Source: Dromaius novaehollandiae
Taxonomy: Eukaryota > Chordata > Aves > Casuariiformes > Dromaiidae
NCBI RefSeq assembly: GCF_036370855.1
Contig: NC_088132.1
Span: 64,270,841 to 64,334,840, forward strand
Direction: 5' to 3'
DNA: 64,000 nucleotides
Shown: positions 44,153 through 56,515 of the stretch, one piece after another
Numbering within the stretch: position 1 is the first letter of the stretch
Layout of the letters: each line of letters opens with the position of its first letter
Notes under the pieces: model-generated
The model's database searches: none
What the model saw: only the letters and a program-made list of their open reading frames with translations
What the model was told of the DNA's origin: nothing
Program-made: the position numbers and the translations under genes

Positions 44153-45861
44153 TCAATGCATCACAACTGGCATTAAATCTAAACATTAATTATCTCCTGA
44201 ACTACTAAAGTATTTTAACACATGTGCAGACTGTAAGTTCACATCTGGTAGAAGGACCTTACAGATTCAGCACAGAAGCAAATGAAACTGTCCTCCATTT
44301 TAGCTCAGTTTGATTTTTCTTTCCGTTGTCTACCATTAAATGTACAGGCAATATAGAATTAGTTCAGTCAGTCTGTATTTTTAGGGAATTACAATGAAAA
44401 TTCTCAGGCAAATCATCTTTGAAGACAGATACTGTCTTTATTGTTCATTCTTCTGTGCAGTCCCAATGTCATGCTTCTTGCTATTTGGAAGTACCACCTG
44501 ACTGTACCTCTTCCTCCTACCAGCTTTTGGCTTTCTATAGCCAGCAGCAGACAGAAATCAATTGCTGTTGTCAGTCCCAGGCCAGGTCCTGCTTCCCTTC
44601 ATGTTGGATCAGTCCCTAAGGCAGGCTGCTGGGCTTCAGGATTTCAGCAAGGAGAAACCAGTCCCATGTGTCTTGTTTGCGATACACAGCCTGCATTTCA
44701 GCACTGTAATCCTCTACTACTGTGTGGCATTCACATCCAGGAGAGCACAACCATGCTTAATAAATTAGTTGTAAACATAGGTACCTCAGTTGTCAGACAG
44801 GAGTATACTTTCAAATCTGGTCACTTTAAAATGATTAACAAATGTATAAGGGAGATAGCTATAGCAATCCATGCCTTTGCATGACAGCATCTCAGCCTAG
44901 AGAAATGGCAATAGCACCGGCCAGCTGAAACTTGCATGTTGAAACTAGTATCCACCACCCACCCATAAACCTTGACTAATATGCAAGCAAAACAAAAGCC
45001 ACAGTAACTTTTATTGCTTTGTTACCTCCTTGAGCTAAGCAACACTGCAGGCACCCTGACAAACAGTCTTCTCTTCAGAGATCAAGAGATGCTCAATAAG
45101 CTCCTCCCAGAAGGAGCTAAGGGGAAAAGGCTCTGGAGAGAAGGGACCTTCCGAGTGGTGGAGGATCAGTGTCCTCTTCAGTGGATTGGAGATCACCACC
45201 TGCTCTGATCTGTTATCACAGTGAAGACACAATAAGAACTGTCACTAGAAGTGTCTCCAGCATCTCCATAAAGCTTGTACAGCCTGTGCTGAGCCCCATG
45301 CCATGGTGCCATAGCTCTGCTGTTCAAATTTGCCTGAAAGAGCTGGCCTTCTCTGGCTGAGGACTTCCAGATGAGTATGAAAGACAAGCTGCAGGTATGG
45401 AAGTAGACCAATAAAGGTGCTGAAAAGCTTTGTCTTCTGCAAAGGGGACTAGCTGCTTCTGCAGCTAAGGCCCCCTTGCCTCCCTGGTCACCACCAGTTT
45501 GGTTAGAAGACACCACTTCCCATTCCTCTTCTCTTGTGAGCTTACGCCAACCTCAAATTCATTCAGAGGCTTGCTTAGACTTCTGCAGCAAAGACATGGA
45601 TTATTTTTATTTCCCAAGAAAGCTGTTTAGCCTGACCCAAAGATTGACAAGCTGCCTCTTGTTTACTTTGTGAAAACAGTTTGCAGACAGCATCAAGAAT
45701 TAATGTAGGAATGCCTGGCTCTGCTTATGCCAGTAACTCATTAAAAAATACATAACATTTGTTTGGCATCACTTCCTCTAGTTACTCTGTAACATGAAGT
45801 TCTCCCTCTCTGAGAATAAAAGCTATGAAAGATGACACATGCCAGGAAACTTCAGCTGAAC

Positions 45862-45930
45862 CACAGAAATTAGGGTTGGAAGGGACCTCAGGATATAATA
45901 TAGTCCTTCCTCCTGCCCCAAGAAAGAGAT
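45862..45930 (-). mobile_element. CR1 LINE 3'-end fragment
   Basis: The plus strand reads CACAGAAATTAGGGTTGGAA and GGGACCTCAGG, then a diverged TAGTCC and CTCCTGCCCC. This is the reverse complement of a CR1 3' end. It is under 100 bp and more decayed than the copy at 43.5 kb. Confidence 0.75.
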
Positions 45931-46362
45931 AGGTAAAGTAAATGGCTTAAGTCAGCCTGTTTGTGACAGTGCACCATGCAGGTACGTCAGAAGTGCATAC
46001 TGACACTCCTCCAGAAGGCTTCATACAAGATTCGGGCAACTGGGTACATTGAAATACTTTCTAAAAGAGAGAAGATAACAAAGGGAATGGAACCAACTCC
46101 AAGGAAAACTCAAACAGGAACTAACAATCACCATAAAATGCTGAAGATCACCTGAGGAATACATAACTAAAGGGGGGTGATTTTTACAAATTATGTCCAT
46201 TGTAAGCATGAGAATGAAACGGCAAAAGATTAAAACTGAGTCACAGTTATGGACAACTAAACAAACCAGAAGATGAAATGACATGTCTAGAACTTACATT
46301 TTAACTCTATGAGCTGTTGTATGGACAGCTGAAAACCAGTAAATTTTAAATAATACTGGGCA

Positions 46363-46400
46363 GCTGAGAACGTAATGATGCCGCTGAGAACATAATGATG
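46363..46400. repeat. Short tandem duplication (period 20)
   Basis: Two adjacent copies of GCTGAGAACRTAATGATG differ at one position, downstream of the SETD9 3' end. Confidence 0.8.
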
Positions 46401-46543
46401 TAAACAGCTTAAACCTTCACCTCTGCATCAAATGTGGAGTATTTGCAGAGAAATACAAGCCTGCAGCTCACCTTCTAAATGGCAAAGCACAGCTCTCCAT
46501 TATACTAAGATGCTTACAAAGCTTGAAGTACATACACAATTAA

Positions 46544-46549
46544 TTTATT
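46544..46549 (-). terminator. SETD9: AATAAA poly(A) signal just after the SETD9 stop
   Basis: On the minus strand AATAAA occurs about 40 nt after the stop codon and is followed by the GT-rich TTGTGTATGT. It would give a very short 3'UTR. More distal signals to the left are also possible. Confidence 0.5.
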
Positions 46550-46588
46550 TTAATAAAACAGATTTCTCCAGTCCCTCAACCTATTAAT

Positions 46589-46676
46589 TCAGTTGACAAC
46601 AGTGAAGTAATTGGAGAAAAGTTCTTCTCCTTGCTTGATGTCTCTGAGAGTAACAAGCACTACACACCTCAGGTGG
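46589..46676 (-). CDS. SETD9: SETD9 coding exon 6, with stop
   Basis: The acceptor is TTTCCTACAG. The exon encodes HLRCVVLVTLRDIKQGEEL and FSNYFTVVN, followed by TGA. Confidence 0.94.
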
Positions 46677-49600
46677 CTGTAGGAAAAAAAAAAGAAAAGC
46701 AAAACATGGGAAAGTGAACAATTAGATTTCACTTTTAATTTCTTAAATTATTCATACCAAAGAGCTAAAACAATGACTCCATCTAGATTATTTCTGAGAG
46801 TAACATGCATAAGAGGCAAGCCATGCAGCCTGTGAAAACAATGTTGATATAGAGATTGCAAATGTAAGTAAAAACGGTATCATTACCAAAAAAAAGCACA
46901 GCCCACGTGCGTACGGGCAAATAATGTTTCCACTCATACAGCTATTCAGAAATGAAATGGACTAGTCAAGACACGGGAAAAAGACACTAATACTGTCAGG
47001 ATAAGAGGCTACAGGAAGGTTAATGGAGCAGAAACCTTTCTTCCAAACATGCCTACCCACAGGTGCTGGTTGGCTAAACCCACTCTTAGCCAAACAACAT
47101 CCAGAAAGACAATTCTGAACTGAAATCAGTCTCCTGCTGTAATGTACACTGACGGGTGACTTCTCCATAAACGTTATGCTAACATTCGCGGCTAGCAAAG
47201 TTTTTTGTATGACCAATTTAGGAATACCTTCCTCTTCAAGTTTCACAAATAAATGAGCATGTGCTAAAGCTGGAAGATGTGATCTAGGGAGGAGGGTACA
47301 CTCTTCTGATGATGCTGGATGTGAAAGTGAAGAACACCATCACCCCAGACAGTCCCCACTATTCAGAAATGTAGTGCTCCCCCATTTTGAAACAAATCAA
47401 ACAAGAAGATTAGCAAGGACTACAAGCTCCTTTACAAGAGAGAAAAAGATTTATAAATTAGATTACCAAAGTTATTAGAACTCTAAACATCAAGATGAGC
47501 AGCTAGAAGCTATCTACATTTGAAATATATAGTGAAAAACACTATTATGGTAATAAAAGTAAAATATAAGTAGTGATTTACAGGATTCACAAATCACACT
47601 GTAGTGCAACCATGGCTTGTAAAACTGTCTTCTGATCTATGCTGATGTCATTTGTGAAGCTGTAGAAAAAAGGAACAAAAAGAAATAGGGAGTCCTGTAA
47701 TTTGCTTAAAATGGGTCACCCTGAAGAGCTAACACTTTTCCTTACATATGCACACTTTCAGGTAACTCATCTTTATATAGGAAAACTTTCCTCTTCAACC
47801 ATGTTGGTCTTCATATACAGCATACTTTTCACCATGCAAATCTATGAACTCTTTGATTCACTGCTAACCTCTGCATGTCATGGCTGTAGAGGATGTTCGG
47901 AAGATACTGTTTCAGTTCTACTGGAAAAGATCCTGGCACATCAAACTCCTGATAACAGACATTGGCTGCTTTTTCTAGGAAAAAGAAAAAAAATGACTCT
48001 ATGATACTAGAGATTTAGAGATGTGTAAAAAGATCAAATATACTGCTGCAAAAGTAGCACCTGCTTCATCAGGCCTGAAAACCATGCTGAAGTTACTTGT
48101 AAGTTTGATTGTAAGTTTTAAAAAAAATAGTAAAAATAGTTATCCTGGTGTCAATTTTCATGGTGGCAAAAGGTGTCATAAAGACAGCCAGGGAGAAAAG
48201 CACCATCCATCCAGCAGAGACAGGGGAGTTTTCTTTACATGGACTTTGGACCAGGAAGAAACAGTTACATGGGACAGAACTTTGTCTCCATTCCTGTCAG
48301 CAGCTGGTTCAGTATTCCAGCTGCCTTCCCTGATGCTAATTTGGGGCAGGATATTATGAGTGTAATATAGGCTCTGCAAGCCACTTACAGGCTAGGTTTG
48401 GTAGCCATTAAACTTTCAATATTTCACAGCCATACCCATGAGCCACTTACTCCCCTAAACCTCAGGACCAACATATTTTGTGAGGAGGAAGAAATAAATA
48501 GTTCCTCTCTTCATGTCCCACAGCTATGCCATAACAAGTTTCCTACATTTTGTGTGGACGCTGTTTATTTCTTAAAGAAGTCTAAAAAATGTCATAATGC
48601 AAACTTAGCAGTGTACATGTTGTTTTGCATATGGCTTTCTCAAGAAGCCTATAGGAACGACACTGCAACTCTGTGGACCACCTCAGTCCTTCCCTAGATA
48701 TCCTTTCCCATTGTCTCACATTTTGGGATGAGTCCCTCTTATTCTGCAGACCAGCAGGGTGACATCTTGGGGAGTCAGTGAGAAAAACACAAGGATATTT
48801 GAAGAGCTGCTGCACTGAAGGATTCTACCACCCAACTGTTTTAAGAAGCCACAGAAATTCTTTATCCCATAACAGTGGTTTTTTTTTAAAAAAAAAACAG
48901 CCAAACAGCAGTTTTGCCCCCTGACATCAGTTTCTGACTCTCCATCTCACTCCCAAAGTAATTTATACCCATAAAGTCAAACTCAAGTCTGGGAAATCTA
49001 CCTGGCAACTTACCATGTGAGCAGTTGTTAACATACTGTCCCACCGCCAGTGGGTTTTGCAGGGCAGCCGTGAGCCATGTCACATCACTCATTTGAAATG
49101 GGCCAAGTTGATCTCTCCTGCTGCAAGACCTGGAATGACCCACAGCATTAACTTGAATCACTGTTCCTTCCCTTGACAGGTGATCTGTACTTCTACCTGA
49201 AGAAACAGCCATGGTAGCTTGGTAAAGTTACAGCTGTCCAATCCACTGGTGGATACAATTATACTTGAAAAAAATCTTCATGATACTTTAAAAAATACAG
49301 TAAAACCTTCCATCAGTGTGTGGTTTCTATCTGACTCTACTGGAGAAGCCAGCATGAAAACACCATGTACAACATCAGAAATCTGTATCAAACATTACCA
49401 TTATGGAACTGTCAACACATCTTGTTCACCTCTAGAGGTGTGAAGACTCATTGCAATACCAATTTCAAATTCATACCAAGAGTTCAAAACAGGTACAGAT
49501 AGGCCCTCATTACACTTTTTGCTTTTTATTCATAAGATTTTAGTTGTTACATTTGCACTCTACACATTACATTTGCTACACATCACATTTCAATGGGAGC

Positions 49601-52600
49601 TAGAACAGTCATGTACATGGCAGCCTTAGGCTTGCTGTGAAAGCTTACTGCTTCCACATTATGTGCTGTTCATCTCTAGACCAGTGCCAGAGTTGCCAGA
49701 CTGACCCTTTAGGTGTTAGCAAGTCCATACAGAGGCTTTTTTTCTTAGGAAAAAAAAAAGCTCAGAAATATTTTGAAAATGGTATGTCACATTCCACTCC
49801 TATTAAAACTATTTTTTTCTACAAAAGACAGTCTCTGTACATTGGTTTTCATCAGAAAGCATCCTGTTGTATTTACAGATGGAGATACAAGTGCTGGGCT
49901 GTTTGTATTACAACATGAGACACACAGAAATGGATGATATTCACAGAAACGTATCCCAATTTAGGGTCAAACAGCATTATTAGTACCACCTTTTAAAATA
50001 TCAGCTGAGTGACATTCCCCTGTTTCTTTTGAGGACTTACCTGTACACTGCTCTGGATAGTCCTTTGTCATTCCCATCAATAAGAACACCATCTATGCAC
50101 CTAAAAATAAAGGGATTGCCAAGGGACTGGAAAAAGATGGGTTCATACTTTCTGTACACTGTACCTGTTACAAGACAGATATGATTATTTCAGAAGAAAG
50201 TAAGTTAAACTGTCAGAATAGGTTTACCCAAAGGAGACAGAGTGGGTAGAAGAAAACTCTTTTTGCTTCTTTACTACTACTGTGTGAGAAAACACTTTGC
50301 AAAGTGCACAGAGACAGCAAAGATCCCCTCACCTCCTCCCCCTCCAAATCAGAGGTTTTGACTGATACAAGAGAGGGAAAATGCCAAAACAAGGAGGAGA
50401 ACAGGCAAACCATTTCAGCAGAATATGCTCCAAATATCTGGACAGGATTTAACCTGGCCTGGCTGGGTTCAAAGCGCAGACTGAACAAGTCAGAGGGAGA
50501 GGCTGGCTTGCAATTTTTCATGACATTGTAGCATCCTTCATACCCATTACCTCTTCAGCAACCCTCTGCAGAAAACCTGGGTTGAAATCTTGCAAGGAGC
50601 TAGGTGGAGAAGGCCCTGCTGGCAGGCTACACTTGCTGCCAAACAACAGGCAGGACAGCACAGACCTGTTATCTCCACAGGGTCCCTCCCACAGCCAGCA
50701 GCCCTGCAGTTTCTTTCCTACCCCTGAAAAAGGAAGGCATTTCAGCAGCTCATCCTCTTGTTATGTTAGATTTTCTGGCAGGAATGATATGCTCTCAGTG
50801 AGTCGATATTCACTTTTAATGTGTGTCTGAAGAGGGCTGCAGGGTTGCAAGTTAATTCCCTGTGATTTTTAGTTGATATTTGCTCAGTTTACAAGTCAAA
50901 GCTAACAGCCAGATACTCAAATGCTCAGACTGGTCCTAACCCTGTCCCACTGGCAAAAGCTACAGGGACCACATATGGTGGATGATTCTGTTGACAAAAT
51001 GAAACAGAAACAAATCCAAAGCATTTCAACGGAGCTGTACTAGCTCAGCCATACTGACAGAATTATAAATCCCTTTAAGCAATATAAGCAAGTAGAGTTC
51101 CAAGAAATAAGGAGAAGGAACAGAGAAGTGCTGATCTGCCAAACATACTTTAGGGAGGAGAGTTTCACTGAATAAGAGTTTTACTTTCATTCTCTAATCT
51201 GTATTTCTGTGCTTTGAAAAAATTGGTAATCTGACTGCTGATCTGTATGGAGACCTCAAAACCCCAGTTTTGCAAGCATTTCCCCAAAAGAGAAATCCCA
51301 AAGAATCAAACTGTTTTCTTCATCTCTGCAAAATTACTCCTGCGCATTTGTTTAAGGAATCTGGATCAATTTTCAATCAGCTAAAAATCACACCTTGAGT
51401 ATTCAAAGGTTTGTAAAAAACAAAACAACCTCCCCCCACCAGAATATTGCTTTCCTTATTTTGAAAATAACTCTAGTCAGTTTATACACAGAAATATTCA
51501 CCATAACTTGTGATTTTGTTAAAGAATGACAGAAATAAAACCTGTAAAATAAAAACTGGTGTGGAACTTTGGCAGTACAATTAGATGGTTGGAAAACACA
51601 CCTAACTTATTCAGAAATAAGAATAACATTTCATTACCAGGATACATAGACACAACGGTCCCTTTTGGCACAAAACCCTTGGTAACAAAGACTCCAGTTC
51701 CAGCAGAAACCAGTGAACTTCGGTCTCGAGTAATACTGAACCCCAGTGTATTAAACAGAACTTCCTCTGGACTAAACATGTGTTGACTCTCGTGGTTACA
51801 TGATTTTACTTTTGATCTCTCCAGCTCAACAGTCAGTAGTTCCAGATATTTACATTTAATTTCAGGAAGTAAGGCCAAGATACGTGTTTGTCTACTAAAG
51901 TCATTTACAAACAGAGCTTTAAATACTTTCAGTAGTGTTGCAAAGACATCTTCATCAGTGATAATTTTGTCTTGGGAGTTTTCTGGAACATATCGGAGGG
52001 TCCTGTAAAGAAAATAAACATTTTAAGATGACATTTTTCCTGAAAGAAATATAAGAGAGATGTTTTACAGGAGCAAAGAAAAAGTTATCTGTGCGATTGC
52101 TTTAAGCAAATCAAAACCGTAGAGAAGATAGTTTCATACCTTTCCACCTACAAAACCACCATCTGATGTATTTACAGCAACAGATAAGCTGGTTAAACAC
52201 CACTGAGATCTTAGTGACTGTCTTATCAAACATTCATTATAGTTTCAGTGAAAATTAGCAATAATTTTTATACTGATTAGGGGAATTTTAATTTAAGCTA
52301 CATATAATGATATTCTAGCCATTTAAATTCAAATTAGAACTATCTTTTACCTTTAAAAAGAGACCAGACATATCATCCCGTTGTAAAAAAAATAATAATA
52401 AAAATATCCATCTGGCTACTTCCAGCATTGGTTTTAATGTTAAACACTATTATAAATTATCCAATTTTTATGCGAAGTGACACAGAAAACTGAAACAGTT
52501 TTTCAAAGAAACTAAGCCCTAGTGAAAAACTAAACAGACTGTGTTGCTGCGGACCCTCCAATTATTTAAAAAAAAAAAAAAAAAAAAAAACCACACACAA

Positions 52601-52879
52601 GAGGAATTAACTCAGGGTCCTCGACAACCTTCAGTAAAGAAAGGCCCCGCACCGGGGGTGCGCAGCGGCTTCGCACTCAGCGGCGCTGCGGGGCCGGGGC
52701 CGCCTGCGGGCCGCGCCGCTCCCTCCCGCCCGCCGCCGCCGCGCAGGGCCGCGCCCCCCGCCCGCCCGCCCGCAGCGGGCCCGGCCGCCTCACCTGCGCT
52801 TGCGGCGGAGGTTGAGCGCGACCCAGGGCACGAAGCGGTACTTGTAGGAGTCCCAGCGCCGCCGCAGGGCGCGGAGCAT
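46589..52879 (-). CDS. SETD9: SETD9, SET domain-containing protein 9 (complete, 6 coding exons)
   Basis: SETD9 is a SET-domain protein and putative lysine methyltransferase; I do not assign a substrate. Coding exons in transcript order: 52879-52794, 52002-51638, 50164-50041, 49129-49014, 47974-47869 and 46676-46589. They join in frame to 885 nt, or 294 residues, against about 299 in mammals. Visible marks are YKYRFVPWVALNL near the N-terminus, GVFVTKGFVPKGTVVSMYPG at the start of the SET fold, FIFRCIDGVLIDGNDKG (exon 3), AVGQYVNNCSH (220-230, the position of the usual NHSC motif) and GEELFSNYF (282-290, catalytic-Tyr region). The NHSC motif is replaced by NNCS, which is also the family's form. 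All introns are GT-AG. The start is the first ATG in the CpG island and fits the family's basic N-terminus. The gene converges on MIER3. Confidence 0.95.
47869..47974 (-). CDS. SETD9: SETD9 coding exon 5
   Basis: Encodes KAANVCYQEFDVPGSFPVEL and KQYLPNILYSHDMQ. The acceptor TTTTTCCTAG is strong and the donor GTTAGC is weak. Confidence 0.93.
49014..49129 (-). CDS. SETD9: SETD9 coding exon 4
   Basis: Encodes SCSRRDQLGPFQMSDVTWLT and NPLAVGQYVNNCSH. The donor is GTAAGT. It carries the NNCS motif. Confidence 0.94.
50041..50164 (-). CDS. SETD9: SETD9 coding exon 3
   Basis: Encodes TVYRKYEPIFFQSLGNPFIF, then RCIDGVLIDGNDKGLSRAVY. The donor is GTAAGT. Confidence 0.94.
51638..52002 (-). CDS. SETD9: SETD9 coding exon 2
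   Basis: The longest exon (365 nt), from TLRYVPENSQDKIITDEDVF to KGTVVSMYP. The acceptor is CTTTACAG and the donor GTAATG. Reading past the donor gives a misleading ORF that continues to the left. Confidence 0.95.
52568..52590. repeat. 23-nt poly(A) tract
   Basis: An uninterrupted A run at the edge of the SETD9 CpG island, inside SETD9 intron 1. Confidence 0.75.
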
Positions 52880-53250
52880 GGCGCGGCGGCGCAGCCAACC
52901 GCCGCCCCGGCGTGCAGGGGGCGGGCGCTGCGCAGACGTCGGCCGCGGCTCGCAGGCAGCCGGGGCGGCGGCTGCAGCCTTCCCTAGCGGCTCGGCCGCG
53001 GCCCCCGCCTTTGCCTACGCGTTGCTAAACGCGCCGCAGCGGCGCGTGACACCGGGCCCCGCCGCGCAAGATGGCGGCGGCGCCGCTGCCCGCTCACCGA
53101 GTGCCGTGTCAGGTAAACGACAGCCGCGTCCGACCTGCGCCAGCCGCGGGCACAAGCAGGCAGCTGCTTTTCCCTCGCTCGATTTCTCCTCAGGACTGCA
53201 GGACCCGTAGCAGCGGGGCTGTGGGGTGCTGGAAATACGCTGCAGCCTTT
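52640..53250. promoter_or_regulatory. SETD9: SETD9 CpG-island promoter, possibly bidirectional
   Basis: A GC- and CpG-dense block covers SETD9 exon 1. About 190 bp upstream of the SETD9 ATG is CAAGATGGCGGCGGC (about 53066-53080), a YY1-type element in the plus orientation. Its ATG opens a short frame (MAAAPLPAHRVPCQ) that ends at a donor-like CAG|GTAAAC. Divergent transcription to the right is therefore plausible, but no conserved protein was found downstream. Confidence 0.7.
52794..52879 (-). CDS. SETD9: SETD9 coding exon 1
   Basis: ATG then LRALRRRWDSYKYRFVPW and VALNLRRKR, ending two bases into a codon before GTGAGG. The YKYRFVPW block is conserved in the family and fixes the frame. Confidence 0.92.
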
Positions 53251-56200
53251 CCAGTTGAGCCAGGAGTCCCACACACCGTACATGTACTGTGTCATGGGTA
53301 TTGACTGCAACGGTCTTCCTAAATACACTCAGGTATCTTTGGAGGTTTACCTTTCTAAGGCCCAAGACCTGCTTGGTGCTCTTATGAGCAAGGTATTTCA
53401 TTCTGCTAAATGCCCCCAAATTATTCTTTACACATTACAAGTCGAGGACCTGTTACAAGCTCTCAAGCTCAAGAACAGCCTTATCACCGCCTTCGCCGCT
53501 GCCCCGCACAGACTGTTGTAATCGTCTTCTACTTGCAAGCAAGGAGCACCAAAGAGTCAGACAGCTGCTCCGTCCACACACTCCTAGCTGCGGCACAAGC
53601 CCTGGCACCAGGGCACAGTAGCACAGAACAGCATTTCATCAGGACAGAAAGTCAGGACTGTCAGACAGAAAGTAGAGACGTAGTGTTTCACTATTACATT
53701 GGAAGCAGCTCTACAGCAACCTTCAAATTGGTTTAAAACAGCCCTTGGTATACTCTCTCATACACCCACTAACTGTTTACGTGAATACTGACTTCAGTGA
53801 TTAGCTGAACTCCAAGTTTGCCCTTCCTGTAGGCAACAATGGATTAACATACTTTAATTTGATTTAAAAACTGAGCACCCTCCTTCCACTACTAACTTCC
53901 AATACTAACTTCAGGCATGGGCTCCACAGCGCAAAATGGGGCAGAATTACCATAGAAAGAACATGACAGCAGTGGCATAGGTACTAGCCAACTCCCTAGT
54001 TATTTATACTTCCATGTAGCAATAAATACACCTGTACTTGTACTGCGCATCATTTTAAAGGCCAAAGGTACATATTCAGTTCCTCTGAAAAGATGCAAAT
54101 GTAGAAGATACTATTTTTCCTGGAGTGATGGATAAAGATACATTGCTTATATTATGGATGAAATAGGTAGGATGATATCCTCACTGAATGAGAGGGTAGA
54201 GAAACAAATCAAGTCCTGTGCCTTAAAAACATAACCCTGCAAGCTGCACAGCCAGTGAAGTCTTGTATTCTGTAGCTATGTGACCATCTTAATGTTCAGG
54301 TTCAGTAAAATGTGAAAGCTCTTCCACTCCCCCCACCCCCCAAAATCCAAGACAAAATGCACTCTTTTCTGTAATTAAGGTGCTCCTAGTAACTTTCTCT
54401 TTTTCCCCTCCCTCTTATGCTTAAGGATTTGAACTCACACTGCAACAGCAGGAATTTCTTTTTTTTGGGGGGGGGGGGGGAAGACAGACTGATTTGGTCT
54501 CCCTTCTCTACTAAGGTATCAACTTTCATAAAACTTGTATCTTTGGATACTGATCCTAGTTTGCAATTTTAGTTAGAAACTGCCAAGGAAGTTAGAAGTT
54601 ACTGGAAAAATAAGACAGAACATGACAGCATGCATTTGACTTTCTTAGGAAACCAGTTTAAAAATTAATCATAAGGGGCTTGCATTTGAGAATTGGTTTG
54701 GGGGTGAACAGAGAAAGCAAGCCTTAAGTTACTGTCGAGGTTTATTTTCCTATATCTGGATCTGAACTTTTGCCAAGGGTTCAAAATTTTGAGAGTCAGG
54801 CCCACCAAAGTGGTAAGGCAAGCAAGAAGACTCACTTCTAGCATGAGCCTTGGAAGTATTTATAAATTGCTTCTTGATTTACTGCATATTCACTTTACTG
54901 CTATCCTTGGTCTTGCACATCTTTTCCAAGAAAGGGAACTGAACAACAACGTACTACAAACTGAATTCAGGGGAATAAAAGGAAACAGCACAGTATGTCA
55001 GACTGAGCCTCAGCCCTAGGCTGGGTGAAAGTGCTTTCCTGCCATCTTCTGGACTTTCTTGGTAATGACATGGAAAAAAGGTCAACTTGCAACTGAAATT
55101 CTAAATTTATGCAGCTATGTATTAAAGTTTTAATGAGAAAATAACATGCACTTATGCCACAAGATATGCAAGAGAACACTGTATCGTGGCTCTTAAAAGA
55201 ACAACTGTCATATTTGTGATTCAGCTCATTTAGGAACAGTGAGAGGAAAATTTAATTAGGGAAAGACTGTGTTCACTTTTGAGAGAGTGTAAGGGCAAAA
55301 TAACCATGTACCCGAGTTAACCACTTGGGATGTGTAAAGAGGAAATACATTACCCTCATGACATTCCAGTGAGCTCTGAAAGCAAAAGTTCTTCTCCACA
55401 AGAACCAGCAGAGATGACACACTGTCAAACCAACCTATAACCACCAGATAGAACACTGAATGGGGTTATTCCCACCACAGATATCAACATGAGCACAACT
55501 CACTGTCTGCCTGTAGAAGAACAGAGTGTTTCCTTTGCAAACTAAGCCATTTAGTTCCCTAAGTATGCATCCTTGACACCTACTGCCAACTGCAGGGGAC
55601 AGGTGATCTCTGCCTTCCCTTGTTCCTAAAAAGGAGCCATTACAGCAACCACCAACAAGCAACATTCTAACTATCACAGTATTGTAAAATTCAAGAGTTC
55701 TACAGTAGATTAAATGAAGGAAAAATATCTCACTTGATTTATCTTTTATTTAACCCTTGTCATATATTTTTCCTAAATTCCTGTTAATGTATTTTCAGCT
55801 TTTAAAAATTGGATATTAGAGCTTAATTAAAGACTGCTGCTGCCAAGTTTTACTGCTGAACTGATACATTAATCTGTATTTACAGAAAATCACATGAGTA
55901 ACGGAACATATAAAAGAGACCGTTCCTTCAAAGTGTGGAGTTCAGTACAAAACAGACTGCAGAATGCTTAAGCTTAATTTTCAACTTTAAAATGTAGAAA
56001 AATTCAAGCGAAAGACAAGCAACTGAAAGAAGTCCTACCTTTGCTATACATTTTGGATTACCTGAATATGAGAAAGGTTTGTTATGATTGCTACTTAAAT
56101 CAGAAACAATAGAATCACTTCACTAAAAAACATAAAACAGCACATTAACTTCCAAGACATACCTTAATGGCTCCAGAACTGGTGTAAACCAAATCCACTC

Positions 56201-56485
56201 ACCTGACTTGGCAATGAATAACTAAACTTCTGTAGCAATGCAGAACTTAATCATTTAATGTTTGATCTAAAGACATAAGCAAAATAAGGTTCATAGAGAA
56301 TTATTCTACCAGAAATTCCTATCTTTATTATCAATTTTTTTTTTTTTTAGTCTTTGTTGCAACCCTTTATCTCGGCCATCTTAGGTATACTAAGAAAGAA
56401 ATACATCAGCTTATATTCATATGGATCATTTCATATTAGACACTAAATTTTACTGTATCAAGTGTCGCATATGAAGTGTGTAAAA
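53250..56485. other. Intergenic region between the SETD9 promoter and the MAP3K1 3' end
   Basis: No conserved exon was found. A run of 14 G preceded by a T run lies at about 54459-54480. Short ORFs to the right of the CpG island (53.25-53.7 kb) have no recognised domain. Confidence 0.5.
54459..54480. repeat. T-run followed by a 14-nt G-run
   Basis: A pure T stretch switches directly to 14 G (54467-54480). A similar 13-nt G run lies at 1688-1700. Such runs are prone to length errors in assemblies and can form G-quadruplexes. Confidence 0.7.
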
Positions 56486-56509
56486 AACAATGAAGTGTAC
56501 CAGAAATAC

Positions 56510-56515
56510 TTTATT
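56510..56515 (-). terminator. MAP3K1: AATAAA, likely poly(A) signal of MAP3K1
   Basis: The minus strand reads AATAAAGTATTTCTGG, with a T-rich TTGTTTTTTACAC about 20-30 nt downstream. Confidence 0.5.

Larger units (their letters stand above)
38586..46520. other. Intergenic region between the convergent MIER3 and SETD9 genes
   Basis: No conserved exon was recognised on either strand. It holds a 32-nt T run (39058-39089), an AT-repeat block (40656-40766), a fold-back repeat (44070-44152), CR1 fragments (43470-43970 and 45862-45930) and a short tandem duplication (46363-46400). A minus-strand frame at 41636-41917 has no recognised domain. Confidence 0.6.

Noticed and set aside
52541-53736. Several ORFs of 73-148 codons around the SETD9 CpG island
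   Set aside because: Low-complexity composition or no recognisable domain. Only the minus-strand SETD9 exon 1 is supported.
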